From positions 111,350,827 through 111,414,826 of the forward strand of contig OZ021722.1 of assembly GCA_963978545.1 (NCBI GenBank): a DNA stretch of 64,000 nucleotides, in the 5' to 3' direction. Source of the DNA: Linyphia triangularis. Lineage: Eukaryota; Arthropoda; Arachnida; Araneae; Linyphiidae. Below, in pieces: positions 42,991 to 55,115 of this stretch (position 1 is the stretch's first letter; every line of letters starts with the position of its first letter). The notes below the pieces were generated by a model, which did not search any database, had not been told where the DNA came from, and saw only the letters and a program-made list of their open reading frames with translations. Made by a program: the position numbers and the translations under genes.

Positions 42991-43613
42991 GGTTCCATTG
43001 ATCTTGCCCTCCACGAATAAACCATGGTTTCCTCCTTGAAGGGATGAGGCTCCCCAAATCTTAACTCCAACGCACTTGCCAGCGCCACGAATTCTCCCCG
43101 CTTCTCTTCAGGTAGTGTCTGTAAAATGTCAGCAGTTTCACCTCGAAGAGATGCTACGAGATGGAATGCTTTCGAAGTATCGTCCCAACCATTCGCAGAA
43201 GCAATCATTTCAAATTGCGTTTGATAAACGCGCCAAGACGACCTCCCATCAAAAGTGGCCACATTGATGTTAGATCGCGGGGCCATAAAGGGGATGGAAG
43301 CGTTATCCCAATTAGGCGACGCTATGGCCACAGCTTCACGCGTTTCCATTTTTCGCTGCCTTTTTTCTACATCGTCAATAAATTTGTCTTGCTCTTCCTT
43401 TAAGGTGGAAACTTTTTCTTGCATGGTGGAAACTTTTTCTTGCACGATGGAAACTTTTCCGTTAAACTCCTCAAACTTTTCATCAACTTCCTTTCTTACT
43501 GCATTGAATACTTCTTCTTTCACGGATAGCAGAACATTTGAGGTAGTTTCTATTATGGTTGATTCCACCATTGAGGCTAGCTCCATCTTCATTTCTTCTT
43601 TGATTTCATTCAC
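42978..43613 (-). pseudogene. Gypsy Gag (truncated, internally deleted)
   Basis: 211 codons of Gag: a long helical, Glu/Lys-rich N-terminus with repeated EKVSTMQEKVSTLKEEQ, a probable coiled coil; then the capsid-like segment (FDGRSSWRVYQTQFEMIA, GWDDTSKAFHLVASLRGEAD-like, LQTLPEE, FVALASALELRFGE). The usual C-terminal half of Gag with zinc knuckle is missing and the frame runs straight into protease sequence, so a deletion is likely. The start shown uses GTG; the frame is open upstream to a TAA about 75 bases further, then is cut by BEL copy B at 43682. A start inside lost sequence is likely. Confidence 0.85.
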
Positions 43614-43681
43614 TGCTGCAGATGTTGTTTCACACTTGGCGGTTAAAGCTTTAATGCCCGATTATGTAGATTCTTGTAAAG

Positions 43682-43890
43682 TGTTACGTCATCATGGAGT
43701 TGCTTATAAGAATTGACTTTTGTACTATTCGGCTTGTTCTGAATTCTGTTACGAACTGAAAAAGTGCAGACGATAATCTTTTTTTAGAATGTAAAAACGG
43801 TTATTTTATATATGTTCTTGTTCTAGTTCTAAACTTTTTGTAATTAAAGAAAGACGTGAAGGATTTTGCTCTCGTTTCTTAAGTGTGCTG
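43682..43890 (+). repeat. BEL 5' LTR, copy B
   Basis: The only complete 5' LTR in the window. It starts TGTTACGTCATC and shares 209 bp with the 3' LTRs. The sequence after 43890 is leader, or further LTR if the 3' LTRs are truncated. Confidence 0.9.
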
Positions 43891-43995
43891 GCGTTTGTTA
43901 CCTTCCATAATTTGAACCTGAAAAAGGATCCAAGTGAGATCCTACATATATTTTTTGTGGCGTCCGCGACTTTTGACTTTAAAACGATTTAAAGA

Positions 43996-44898
43996 TTGAC
44001 TATGGAAGGAGAAAACACGAAACGCAAAGCTTTGAGACAATCATTCACGGTGTGTGCCAATAATGTTGAAGAGGTTTTACGAAATGATGAAACTACGGTA
44101 AACCAACTACGTCTTTTGCAAAAACAATTATTGGATAAATTTTCTCGCCTGGAAGCCGTACAGGAGAACATTGCACAAGCTCTCTTGGATGATGAAGATT
44201 TGGCGACGAATTACGATGAAGATTTTGCAAAAGCGGAAACCTACAGGGACAGATTTTGTGCGGTCTCGACACAGCTGGAATTAAAAATTAAAATGAATAT
44301 TGACGCATCGAAAAGTGCTAACGCGATGGAAGAAAAACGTAAATTTAAGTTACCCCGTTTGGAGTTGAAAAGATTTACAGGTGAGCCGAAGGATTTTCTA
44401 GCCTTTTGGTCGCAATTTAGCAAAATTCATAGCGATGACAATATTCCGGATGAAGATAAATTCCAGTATTTGTTACAAAGTGTAGTGCCAAAATCTAAAG
44501 CGGCGAGGCTGGTAGAAAGCTACCCGCCCACTAGAGAAAACTATTCAAAAGTTATCGTTCAACTGAAGGATAGATTCGGTCGTGATGAATTACTCGTTCA
44601 AATTTATGTACGGGACCTTCTAAGCCTGGTTATGAAAAACGCATCCGGCAAAGGAAAAGTCGACCTATCTGAACTGTATGACTTACTTGAGAGTAAGCTA
44701 CTTGCTTTGGAAAGTTTGGGGCGCACGAAAGAAAAGTTTGCCGATTTTCTGGAACCCCTGGTGGAGTCCTGCCTTCCGGAACAGGTGCTGCGTGCCTGGG
44801 AAAGGAGTCGATCTATTGATGAGGCATCCAGTGGAACAGCTGACGCAAGCGTGCGTTCTTTGGAAAGATTAATGTCCTTCCTTCGCTCGGAGGTGTAA
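43996..44898 (+). CDS. gag: BEL Gag polyprotein segment, copy B
   Basis: Its 300-residue translation is identical to that at 187-1089, including the TAA at its end (44896-44898). The stop therefore predates the duplication or, if these are haplotypes, is shared by both. DUF1759-like capsid region and helical N-terminus as in copy A. Confidence 0.9.
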   Translation: MTMEGENTKRKALRQSFTVCANNVEEVLRNDETTVNQLRLLQKQLLDKFSRLEAVQENIAQALLDDEDLATNYDEDFAKAETYRDRFCAVSTQLELKIKMNIDASKSANAMEEKRKFKLPRLELKRFTGEPKDFLAFWSQFSKIHSDDNIPDEDKFQYLLQSVVPKSKAARLVESYPPTRENYSKVIVQLKDRFGRDELLVQIYVRDLLSLVMKNASGKGKVDLSELYDLLESKLLALESLGRTKEKFADFLEPLVESCLPEQVLRAWERSRSIDEASSGTADASVRSLERLMSFLRSEV

Positions 44899-44907
44899 AG
44901 TGAGGAG

Positions 44908-47900
44908 ATGATCATACTTGCTCGCTCGGGACTTGGAGTGCCACAGAAGAATTTACCAAACCGCAGGGATGAGGAGCCATCTTTGCCCACAAATGCAGTC
45001 TTGATTAATGCAGGTAAGGAAGAGGGGCCAGCCAAATTTAAATGTATATTTTGTTCAAAACAAAATCACTTTAGTTCTGACTGTTTTTTGGCGCAGAAAA
45101 TGTCTTTAAAGGATAAGAAGAGTATTCTTATAAAAAATAAAGCTTGTTTTAAATGTTTTAAATTAAACCATTCAGCACGATTTTGTCGAAATAAATTCAT
45201 TAAATGCGGTTTTTGCGATGACAAATCCCATCAAAGTTTAATGTGTCCCAAAAAAGAGGACATTAAAGTTGAAGACATTAAAGTAGAATCTGATCCTAGT
45301 ATCACTGTTATAGGCAATACGCTTTCTAATCAGTCAGAAGTATCCAATATATATTTACAAACAATTATGATTAAAATTAGTCATAAAAATAAAGAGCTGG
45401 TTTTGCGCTGCCTTCTGGACAGCGGTAGTGAAAATTCCTACATTACTCAACGGGCAATCGAAAAATTGAACTTGACACCTGTAGCAAAACAAATCATGTT
45501 ACACGGTTTGTTTGGGGGGAAGCAGACGGGTCCCAAGCAACATTCCCTCTATAATGTTGAAATAAGTAGTTTAAAGGGTGACTTTTCTTGTAAAATTCCA
45601 GTTCTTTCAGAGAATAAAATTTGTGGGTGTCTACCTAAGGTTAGGAATATATTGGTACTATCAGAACTAAAAGAAAAATATATTGATGTACCTGATATTT
45701 ATTCGTCACATTATGAAATCGATTTACTAATGGGAGCCGATTCTATTGGGTTAATCTTAACGGGTATGAGCATTACATTCGAATGTGGTTTAACGGCGGT
45801 TGAAACCAAGTTAGGATATACTTTAATGGGTAAAATTAAAGAAAATTTTAGGGAACATGTTGTAATGTCAGTGCCTGCTATAAGTGAAAGACAATTGTCA
45901 AAACCAGTGGTAAGTATGTTATCCACACAATTGTCCACTTTTAATATCAAAGAATTGTGGGATCTGGAAACAATAGGTATTCGAGATCCAGTGGAGAATT
46001 TAAAAGGAAACATGCGTTATGCAAAAGCAATCGAGCAATTTGAGAATAATTTAAATGTGCTTCCAGATGGTAGATATGAATGGTCCTTGCCATTTAAAAC
46101 TGAAAGCAAATTACCAAGTAATAAAAGTTTAACATTGAAAAGACACAAACGAATGTGTCAAGGTATAATTGATAAGGACTGTCTTGAATCCTATGTTGCT
46201 GTATTTAAAGAATGGGAGAGGTTAAAAATCATTGAAAAGGTCCCAGATAATGAAATTAAAAATGATGGTTATTATATGCCCCATAGACCAGTGTATACAC
46301 CTTCTAAAACTACTAAGATCCGCCCCGTATTTGATGCATCTGCCAGGGAAAGAAGTAAACCTTCTCTTAATGATTGCCTTCATAGAGGTCCAAATTTAAT
46401 TGAACTGATACCGGATATCTTAGATAGATTTCGTGTGTACCCTATTGGCATATCAGGAGATATTGAGAAAGCTTTTCTGCAATTAAGTATAATCCCCAAA
46501 CATAAGGACTTTTTAAGGTTTTTCTATCCCCATGAAAGTGAAGAAATAATTTATCATCATTGTCGCGTGGTGTTCGGTGTCTGCTCAAGCCCATTTCTAT
46601 TAGCAGCCTCAATAAAGCATTTGTTAGAGCATAGTCCCCCACAATATCGAGATTTGGTTAATAAACTGCGTCATTCCTTCTACGTAGACAATTGTGTTAC
46701 CGGTGTATTCCACGCCCAGGAAATACATCCATTTATTTCCAAGTCTGAGGAAATTATGAAAATGGGGTGTTTTAACCTCAGAGCATGGGAAAGCAATGTT
46801 AAAGAGGAGGGCGTAACTAAATCTGAAGGTGATACAAATGTATTAGGAGTTGTATGGAATTTAGACAGGGATACTCTTAGGTGTTTCATCGATAAGGAAC
46901 AGTTAGGAAAAACTGAACAATTGACTAAACGGTCGATGTTATCTGCCATTCAGAGAATCTTTGATCCTATTGGCCTATTAACAGCAGCTACATTGCAGCC
47001 TAAAGTTTGGTTGCAAGAAACATGGAAACTAAAATTATCATGGGATGATCCCTTACCTCCAGATTTATATAACAAATTTAATAAATGGTTCACTGATATT
47101 TCCTTGTTAGAGGGCTTAGAAATCCCCAGATATTGTGAGGCTAATTCCTCATCAGACATGCACGTTTTCGTAGATGCTTCCAAAACTGCTTTCGCGGCTT
47201 GCGTTTTCTTAAGATCAAAAACACCTTTCGGAATTAAATTACATCTAATTAGAGCAAAGGCTAGGGTTGCTCCATCCAAAACTGTATCAATACCTAGGTT
47301 AGAACTCTTGGCTTGTTGCGTGGGTGCCAGATTGGCCAAATCCATTCAGAAGGCATTGGACCTGCCTGATTTGACCACTACCTTTTGGACGGATTCTATG
47401 GTAGCTTTATACTGGATAAAACATTATGGGGAATGGTCAATTTTTGTGGCAAATAGAGTAAGAGAAATAGGAGAAATTACTCCTTCTGAAAACTGGAGAC
47501 ACGTTCCAGGTCACTTGAATCCAGCAGATGTTCTTTCTCGTGGCTGTTCACCCAGATATCTGTTGGATTCAAAATGGTGTGAAGGCCCAGCATGGCTAAT
47601 TGAGGATTCTAAAAATTGGCCTACAACTGAGATCAATTGTGCAGTGAAAGAGGTCGATTCTGAAAGGAGGAAAGTTAAATTGTGTCACATTAATGTAAAC
47701 AATGAGGAATGGTATTCAAATAAGTTTTCGAATTACCACTCTATTATCAGGTTGACTGCATGGATCAAGAGATTTCTTGATAACTGTCGTAAAACTCCTG
47801 AAAATAGAGCGACGGGAAAACTCTCGTGTACTGAAATTGAAAGAGCCGAAAAGGTTCTTATTCGCTCGGAACAATCAAAATTCTTCCCTGATCCAAATTG

Positions 47901-49299
47901 TGTACCAATAATTAACGTATTTAAGGATGATGAGGGATTGCTGCGTGTTAAGACCAGAATAACTGAGCGTAAAGATGACCATTGTTTTTTGTCACCTATC
48001 CTCCTTCCAGAAAACTGTACCTTGACTGTGAGGTTGATCCAATACTTACACCATACAAATTGTCATGCTGGTACTCAAATACTTCTCTCAATTATCAGAG
48101 AGAAATATTGGATTCTAAAAGCTAGAAAAACTGTCCGAAATATCGTTAGGAAGTGTGTGAGGTGTCGAAGGTACAGTGCAAAACCAGCTGTTACTGAACC
48201 AGTAGCTCTGCCTCCTGACCGAGTTAGGGATACTAATGTTTTTGAGGTGTTAGGTGTTGATCTGGCCGGCCCTCTCTTCCTCCAGAATGGTGAAAAAGTC
48301 TGGATTGTTCTCTATACCTGTGCAGTCTTCAGAGCAGTGCACTTGGAGCTCATAACTTCGTTGTCAACAGAGAACTTTCTGCTTTCATTTCGACGCTTTA
48401 TCGCACGCAGAGGAAGACCTAAGATAGTGTATTCAGACAATGGTACTAACTTTAGGGGTGCTGTAGCTGAATTCAAAAATCTTGATTGGGAGAGTATAGA
48501 GCGGGAGACAGAAATTCAACAAATAAAGTGGAAGTTCATCCCACCCACCGCTGCATGGTGGGGGGGATGGTGGGAGAGACTTATAAGAGTGGTTAAAGAT
48601 CTCTTAAAGCGTACTTTAGGAAACGCGATTTTGTCGTATGAAGAGCTTCTAACTGTTTTATGTGACTGTGAGTCTATCATAAACTCTCGCCCATTAACTT
48701 ACATTTCAGAGGATTCCGAGGATCTTGTGGCAATTACGCCAGCAATGTTTTTGATGAGTAATTCTTCTCTTGATGTCACTGACTTAGATTTAAGTGATTT
48801 TGCCAAGTTTCAAAAACGAGTGAAGTTTCGGTCTAAACTTCTTAAGGATTTAAGGAGCAGGTTCCGAAAAGAGTATTTAGGTTTGTTAGTAGAAAAAAGT
48901 CAAAAACCATCATCTCGTTTCTTTACTGTTGGAGAAGTTGTGCTCATTGAGAATCCTAACAAGAAGCGTTTATATTGGCCTCTAGCCAAGGTATTGGAAT
49001 TGATCCCAGGTAGAGATGGGAAAATTCGTTCTTTATGACTCAAATGTGGTAACTCAATAATAATTCGTCCTATCCAACGAGTATTTCCCTTAGAGGTACA
49101 GTCTGAAGATATTCCGGTGGCGGTCACTACCCCTTCTGATGTACCAGACGTTACTAATGATCCAGTTCAAGGTCCTGTGAATGCCGAGTCAATTCCTGAT
49201 GCTTCGGCTGACGATATCCACGGGATTTCAAGATATGGGAGAAAGGTGAAACCACCGAAGAGACTGGACTTGCTCAATATGACTTTGTTTTTTGAGTAA
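44908..49299 (+). pseudogene. pol: BEL Pol, copy B, with late nonsense mutation
   Basis: The same polyprotein as copy A, identical in translation up to TGA at 49036-49038, where copy A has CGA (Arg). The change is C to T in an ACG context. It leaves 1376 of 1463 codons, keeping zinc knuckles, protease, RT, RNase H and the integrase core with all three acidic residues, and removing the end of the C-terminal module (residues after GRDGKIRSL). The tail frame continues open to TAA at 49297-49299. Loss of that end probably harms integrase, but this cannot be judged from sequence. Confidence 0.93.
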
Positions 49300-49325
49300 A
49301 TAAATACTCAAAAAAGGTGGGAGTA

Positions 49326-49534
49326 TGTTACGTCATCATGGAGTTGCTTATAAGAATTGACTTTTGTACTATTCGGCTTGTTCTGAATTCTGTTACGAAC
49401 TGAAAAAGTGCAGACGATAATCTTTTTTTAGAATGTAAAAACGGTTATTTTATATATGTTCTTGTTCTAGTTCTAAACTTTTTGTAATTAAAGAAAGACG
49501 TGAAGGATTTTGCTCTCGTTTCTTAAGTGTGCTG
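49326..49534 (+). repeat. BEL 3' LTR, copy B
   Basis: Identical to 5517-5725 and to 43682-43890 as far as I can see. It is preceded by the polypurine tract at 49310-49323. Confidence 0.9.
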
Positions 49535-49548
49535 TAGCTTGTTTGTAG

Positions 49549-49624
49549 TTGGTTACCTATTATTTGTTGTTGATTACCTATTGTTTGTTATTGGTTACCG
49601 ATTGTTTGTTATTGGTTACATTTT
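49549..49624 (+). repeat. 21-bp minisatellite, copy B
   Basis: Same three-and-a-half units as 5740-5815, with no unit gained or lost. Confidence 0.85.
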
Positions 49625-49715
49625 GGTACTGTTACCTTACTACTAATGGTTATTACATCTTCACAGATCTTTAAACTTTTAACAAGTGATTATTAGTTAA
49701 TAAAACCATAAATAC

Positions 49716-50145
49716 TGTTACATATAGTTGTAAATAGTGACGTATTAGTTTAAAGTTCTATTGTATTTTATTTTATCTTATTTTATTTGTTAACAGCGAC
49801 AATACAAGTTTAAAAAAAAGGTGGCAACACCTAAAGCAATCGGTAAATTTCGAGATGTTTCTATTATTTGACCAGTTGGCTGGATATTTCGAGAAAGTTC
49901 TCAAGCTCACCTATAAATTGAACCGCATCTAAAAATCGACGGGCAGTTTGACTTCGGGTCTCAATGAAAGCTGATCGCTTTATTTAGCTATTGGAGTGGG
50001 CTTGTATAATCGCTGTATTAGAAGTTGTTCTTTCTGAAGCTTGTGTTGCAGCTTGAGAGTGATTGCACTGTTGTCTTTGAATAAATTTTGTGAGTTTTTG
50101 AAGTGAATAAATAATAGATTTTATATAATAAAAACTGTGCCATTA
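49716..50145 (+). repeat. Gypsy LTR relic, copy B
   Basis: Counterpart of 5907-6336. In this copy it faces, across BEL, the related Gypsy element at 39054-43681, which is in the opposite orientation. Confidence 0.8.
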
Positions 50146-50192
50146 TTACTTCTGTAGAAAATTTAAACAGAAATGGGGTATTCTCAGCTTGA

Positions 50193-50514
50193 ATGCCAAC
50201 AACTAGAGGAATGATGGAGGACCAACTGAAGCAACTCATGGAAGTGATTGCCGGAATTAAAATATTCCAAGAAACCACAGCCGCTACAATTGCAGCGGGT
50301 CAAGCCCGCCAAGAAAAGACTAATGCCGAATTTTTTGCTACGATTGCCGCCGGTCAAGCCCATCAAGAAGCTACAAATGCTGAATTTGCTTCCGTATTTA
50401 CTGGAGATATTAAAGCTTAACAGGAAACAACAGCATCGGACATTACAGCTTTAGCTTCTAAAGAAGAATCAACTTCTGCGTCTGTTGATGGTTTCATAGT
50501 TCGCACGATGAGTG
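50193..50514 (+). pseudogene. Gypsy gag relic, copy B
   Basis: Counterpart of 6384-6705 with the same translation and the same stop after GDIKA. No added lesion seen. Confidence 0.6.
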
Positions 50515-50887
50515 TCGCATACTAATGCAGAAAATTAAATTTTTTAACCGTGATTGAAATAATTTCTCGGCGTTGAAAGCAATTTCACAACATTTCATTT
50601 CTTCACAAAACTTTTACAAGATGACTATAACATTTATTAACTATTAATGAGAACTACATTACTACATAAACACGATTGTTCTACAAGGTTCATCTATCAT
50701 CTGCAAAAGTCCAGAATTAGCGGTTTTCTTCTTCTTCCCGTTCACATAGAAAATATCGATGACGTCACTCGCGAGTGCTCACGTAGCCACTCCCACATTT
50801 TGAGTTTTGCATTCAGATATAAAAACTAAAAATTTTCTACACAGTCAATTGACAAGTTTAACCATCTGGGAACTCGGATTTCACGTC

Positions 50888-51886
50888 CTAGACGGATGTT
50901 TTTGGCATTCTGTTTCGAACTTGAAGCAGGTCCAGATGCTTCCAACAGTTAGGTACCAAAATAAGAGATCTCATCCCTTCTTGGATTTCGGCCTCTTCAG
51001 ATTGAATTTTTTCTCTCAAATTCTCTTCTGAGGGTCCTTGCACCTCAAGAGCATACTTGCGTTGAACTGACCTTAAGAACTCTCCGTTTTTTGTTTTCAC
51101 TTTTGATAGGCGAACAGTTCCATCTTTGCCTGGGAATATTTCAAGTATTTTCCCTAAGGGCCAGTTTAGACTCTTTTGGTTAGGCACCTCAACTACGACT
51201 ATTTCTCCCACCCTGAATTCACGGGAGTTTCTGATCTTCTTTGTTTGTTCTCTCAGCTGCCCTAAGTATTCGAATCTGAAACGACTTCTGATGACTTCTT
51301 GAAGTTTGCATCTGTACCGTTGACGTTTGTGAAAACTTTTTGCAGATAGTTCTAAGTGCTCGATGCCTGGAATGCCAATTCTTCTATGCTCTCTGAGGAA
51401 CATGGACGGTGTCAAGGGTTCTAGATCATCATCCTCCGAATAGTAAGTCATTGATCGAGAATTTATTATATCTTTACAGTCACAGAGCACTGTATGTAAC
51501 TCTTCGTACCTGAGACAGGCACTGTCTAAAACTCTTTTTAGAAGGTCTTTCACTAATGCAATGAGGAGTTCGCATCACCCGCCCCACCAGGGAGCTAATG
51601 AGGGAATGAATTTCCAGATTATATCTTGCTTCTTTCCATCCTCATCTACTTAGTTCCAGTCAATACATCGCAGTTGTCGACTGACGCCGACAAAATTAGT
51701 GCCATTATCTGAAGTGTCATTGTGAAAAGTACCATTAATGCTTTGGAACTATGTTTTAGAAATATTGGGCCAGCTAGATCTACCCCAGACACCTCAAACA
51801 AGCATGCATCCCGTACTCGGTCTTCTGGTAAAGGAGGTAACTTAATGTCCACTAATTTGGCGTTGAAACGTATGCAGCGTACACAG
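50888..51886 (-). pseudogene. Second BEL relic, copy B
   Basis: Counterpart of 7079-8077: integrase zinc end, internally deleted core and DUF5641-like end. T at 51763 in place of C7954 changes Met to Ile in GVDLAGPMF. Already dead before duplication. Confidence 0.85.
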
Positions 51887-52912
51887 TAGGGTGGGCCGAA
51901 AAAACTTTTTTTCGAAATCGGTTTGGGAATAGTGCAGAAAAGTTGAATAATGGGTCAATTAGACCACACACAAAATTTCGTCAATTTTGCTCACTATCTA
52001 GCCGTGCCCCCTGGTATTGAAAATGTGAAAAGTGACCAAAAAATGCACTTTTAAGCCATTTTTTGGAAAAAATTGTAAATTATTTTTAAAAACCAGCATT
52101 GGAATAGTTGCCTAATGTATCATTTGTAACACACACAAAATTTTGTCCATTTTGCTCAATATTTAGCCACGCCCCTCTTGCTTTGAACAAAAATGTGCCT
52201 AAATGTTGCAAAATAGTAACAGATTCGACGTTAAGGGGATAAAAAAAAATCGAAATCGGTCTTGGAATAGCTTGGAAAAGTTACCTAATGGGTCAGTTGG
52301 TTGGTTGTTTTTCAGATTATCTGGCGCCGTCAGCAACACGAGGGCTATAATGCGCCGAAACATTCGTCATTAGACAAGCCAACATACATTTACAAAACAC
52401 CCATGCCTTACACGGGACTCGAACACGCAACCTCGCGGTCTAGAAGCTAGCACACTAACCACTATACAGTTTGATCGGCCCTAATGGATCAGTTAAAACG
52501 CACACAAAATTTTGTCAATTTTGTTCAATTTCTAGCCCCGCCCTTCTGGCATTGAACATGTCCAAAAACACAAAAAAATGCACTTTTAAACCATTTTTTG
52601 AAATTTTTGGAAATTATTTTTAAAAAATGGCTTTGGCATAGCATGGAATAGTTGCCTAATGTGTCAGTTAGAACTCACAAAAAATTTGGTCCGTTTTGCA
52701 AAATATTTAGCCGCGCCCGTCTTGCTATAAACAAAAAAAAAGTGTCTAAATGTCACGAAATCGTAAGATTGGACGTTAAGGTGGACCAATTTTTTTTTTT
52801 TAATTGATCTTGACATAGCATGGAAAAGTTGTCTAATGGGTCGGTTAAAACACACGCAAAATTTCGTCAATTTTGTTGAATATCTAGCCGCGTCTCTCTG
52901 GCATCAAAAATT
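51887..52912 (+). mobile_element. hAT-like MITE with A/B repeats, copy B
   Basis: Counterpart of 8078-9107. It differs by several substitutions and by homopolymer lengths, for example in the GGGG-A(n) and T(n) runs, which make it a few bases shorter. The second unit junction reads TTGCCTAATG where copy A has TTGACTAATG. Confidence 0.6.
52299..52479 (-). mobile_element. tRNA-derived SINE, copy B
   Basis: Counterpart of 8492-8672 with the same B box, tail and imperfect 15-bp target duplications. It came with the segmental duplication and is not an independent insertion. Confidence 0.88.
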
Positions 52913-55106
52913 GGTGTGCCATAAAGGAAATAGCAAAACGCCGTTTGAGTTGTACTCAGGCAAGAAACCGTCAGTTGCACATTTAAAGACATTCGGGGAG
53001 AAGACAAGGAAAAAGCTTGATATGAGGGCAAAATTGGGTATTATGATGGGCTATGCTCAGAAAACTAAGGGTATCGTATTTGGCTTAAAGACGAAAATCT
53101 GTTAATTGAATCCATAAATGTCAGATTCGATGAGTCAAAAAGTGGGGTGGAAGCGGCACTGGGCCTTAGGTCCCGAAGGTATCCAGAGTTAGATTTTTCA
53201 GTTCCTGATTACTCGGATGATGAGGATTTGGATTCTATAACAAACTCGCTAGCTAGCCGATTTGAACCTCAAACTAAAGTAGATGGTAGTGCTGATAAGG
53301 GTGTTACCAGGTTACTCCGTGTTTAGAGGTAAATTGGATTAGAAAAGCTGTTCCTAGAAAAACTGGCAGTAGAATTGATATTTATTACGGGATAGAAGGC
53401 TCTAATATCAGGTAAAGGTCATTTAATGACGTAATTGGTTATTGCAATTGCAATAATATAGAATGCGACAAAAATATGTTTAGTTTTAGCGGTAAAGATG
53501 ATTCAACTTGTAAAGTTTCTGATCTAAACCAACCACCTAATGAAGCAAATTTAATCAAAATAAAAATTCCGAAATCTTTTAAAGACGCCGTAAGGTCACC
53601 TGAAGCCACTGAGTGGGGTAAGGCTATGGACCAAAAAATACAGGACATAAATGATCGAAAAGTTTGGGAATTAGTCGAACCGCCTAGTGGAGCACAAATT
53701 TTGGGAAATAAATTTGGGTCTTTAATTTAAAAACGAATGAGAAAAATGAAATAGTTCAATATAAAGCGAAATTAGTTGCTCAGGGCTTTCGCCAAGTTAA
53801 GGGAGAGTCTTATGAGGAGGTTTTTAGTCCAGTGGTAAACTTTTCTATCACATAATTGTTCTTTTCTCTTTATGTATGTATGCTAAAGGGGATTCATGTT
53901 CAACTAGACGTTAACAATGCTTACTTATATGCTAAAATTAATGAAGTTATATATATGAGGCAACCTGCAGGTTATGAAGTAGACAATACCAAAGTATGTC
54001 TGTTGAGGAAAGATCTTTACGGACTTCATCAGAGTAGCCGTCAGTGGTTCTTTGATGTAGATGAAGTATTGCTGAGCTTAAATTTCAGTAAATTAACTTG
54101 GTGTAACTGTGTAAATCAATTCTATAATCTAATACTTTTATTATATGTTGATGATATAATACTATTTGGTAAATCTAAGAAAGATATTGAGATAGGTATA
54201 AATATGTTAAAAAAGAACTTTGACCTCAAAGTACTGGAAAGTACTAAAAAGCTTTTGGGGATTGAATTTGAGAAATGTGTGGATAAACTGTATATTCATC
54301 AAAATTCATATATTGATAAAGTGTGTAAATTGTATGATGATTAAAGATATCCTATAAGTTCTTTACCTATACCTAAGGGCCAAGTGTTGTCAAAAGCAGA
54401 TTCTCGTAGTACTAGTATAGAGCTAGAAAAAATGTCGAATATTCCGTATAGAAATCTTATAGGATGTTTGTCATTTATAGCTAGTAGAACCAGGTCAAAT
54501 ATCATGTTTGCTGTTAATGTATTATCACAGTTTCAAGAAAATCCTGGTATCTATCAATGGAATAGTTTACTTAAATTATTAGGTTATGTTAAGTATACTT
54601 GTGAGTATAAACTTGAACTGTCTAAAGCTTAAAACTTGAATATAACATGTTATTCGGATTCTGATTTCGCTGCAAATAAAGATGATCGATTCACCATGGG
54701 AGGTTATATTGTTTTTCTGGATAAAGCTCCTATTTCCTGGAGAGCCTTTAAGCAAAAATGTGTAAGTCTGTCTACTATGGAGGCAGAATATGTTACTTTT
54801 GCAGAAGCAGCTAAAGAATTGATCTGGTTAAAAAATGTTTTAGACAGTGAAAGTTTAAATGTAAATCTTGGTGAATATATATTATTATGTGACAACTAAG
54901 CTGCTATTGGTTTCTCTAACTCACCAGTTGAAAACCATAGAACTAAGCACATCGATATAAAATATCATTTATTAAGAAATTTAGTATTGGACAAAACATT
55001 TAACTTGAAGTATATCAAAAATAAGTCTAATTTGGCATATATTTTCACGAAGCCTTTGACTAAGGATTTGCTGTTTGAATTTTGTAACAAGGTGTATAAA
55101 ATTTAA
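52913..55106 (+). pseudogene. Copia pol relic, copy B
   Basis: Counterpart of 9108-11301 with the same stops and frameshifts: integrase end near 52914-53102, RT pieces at 53476-53730 and 53856-54344 (YVDDI box), RNase H pieces at 54384-54632 and 54636-54899. Added differences include Gly to Glu in KVLxSTKK and TTCCT for TTCCA near 53355. Confidence 0.9.
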
Positions 55107-55115
55107 AACATTTTT

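Larger units (their letters stand above)
39054..43681 (-). mobile_element. Gypsy LTR retrotransposon, 5'-truncated
   Basis: A minus-strand Gypsy element with 3' LTR (39054-39485), polypurine tract, pol and part of gag. Gene order RT, RNase H, integrase and a GPY/F-like end mark it as Ty3/Gypsy. The 5' LTR and start of gag are missing: sequence stops at 43681 where BEL copy B begins. Several stops, frameshifts and a gag deletion make it inactive. Confidence 0.92.
43682..49534 (+). mobile_element. BEL/Pao LTR retrotransposon, copy B
   Basis: The complete element as seen in copy A: 5' LTR 43682-43890, leader, gag, pol, polypurine tract, 3' LTR 49326-49534. LTRs are identical by eye, so it is young. 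The left flank is the Gypsy gag (ending TTGTAAAG) and the right flank is GTAGCTTG; no 4-6 bp target duplication matches. Only one lesion is added relative to copy A (the stop in pol). Confidence 0.95.
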
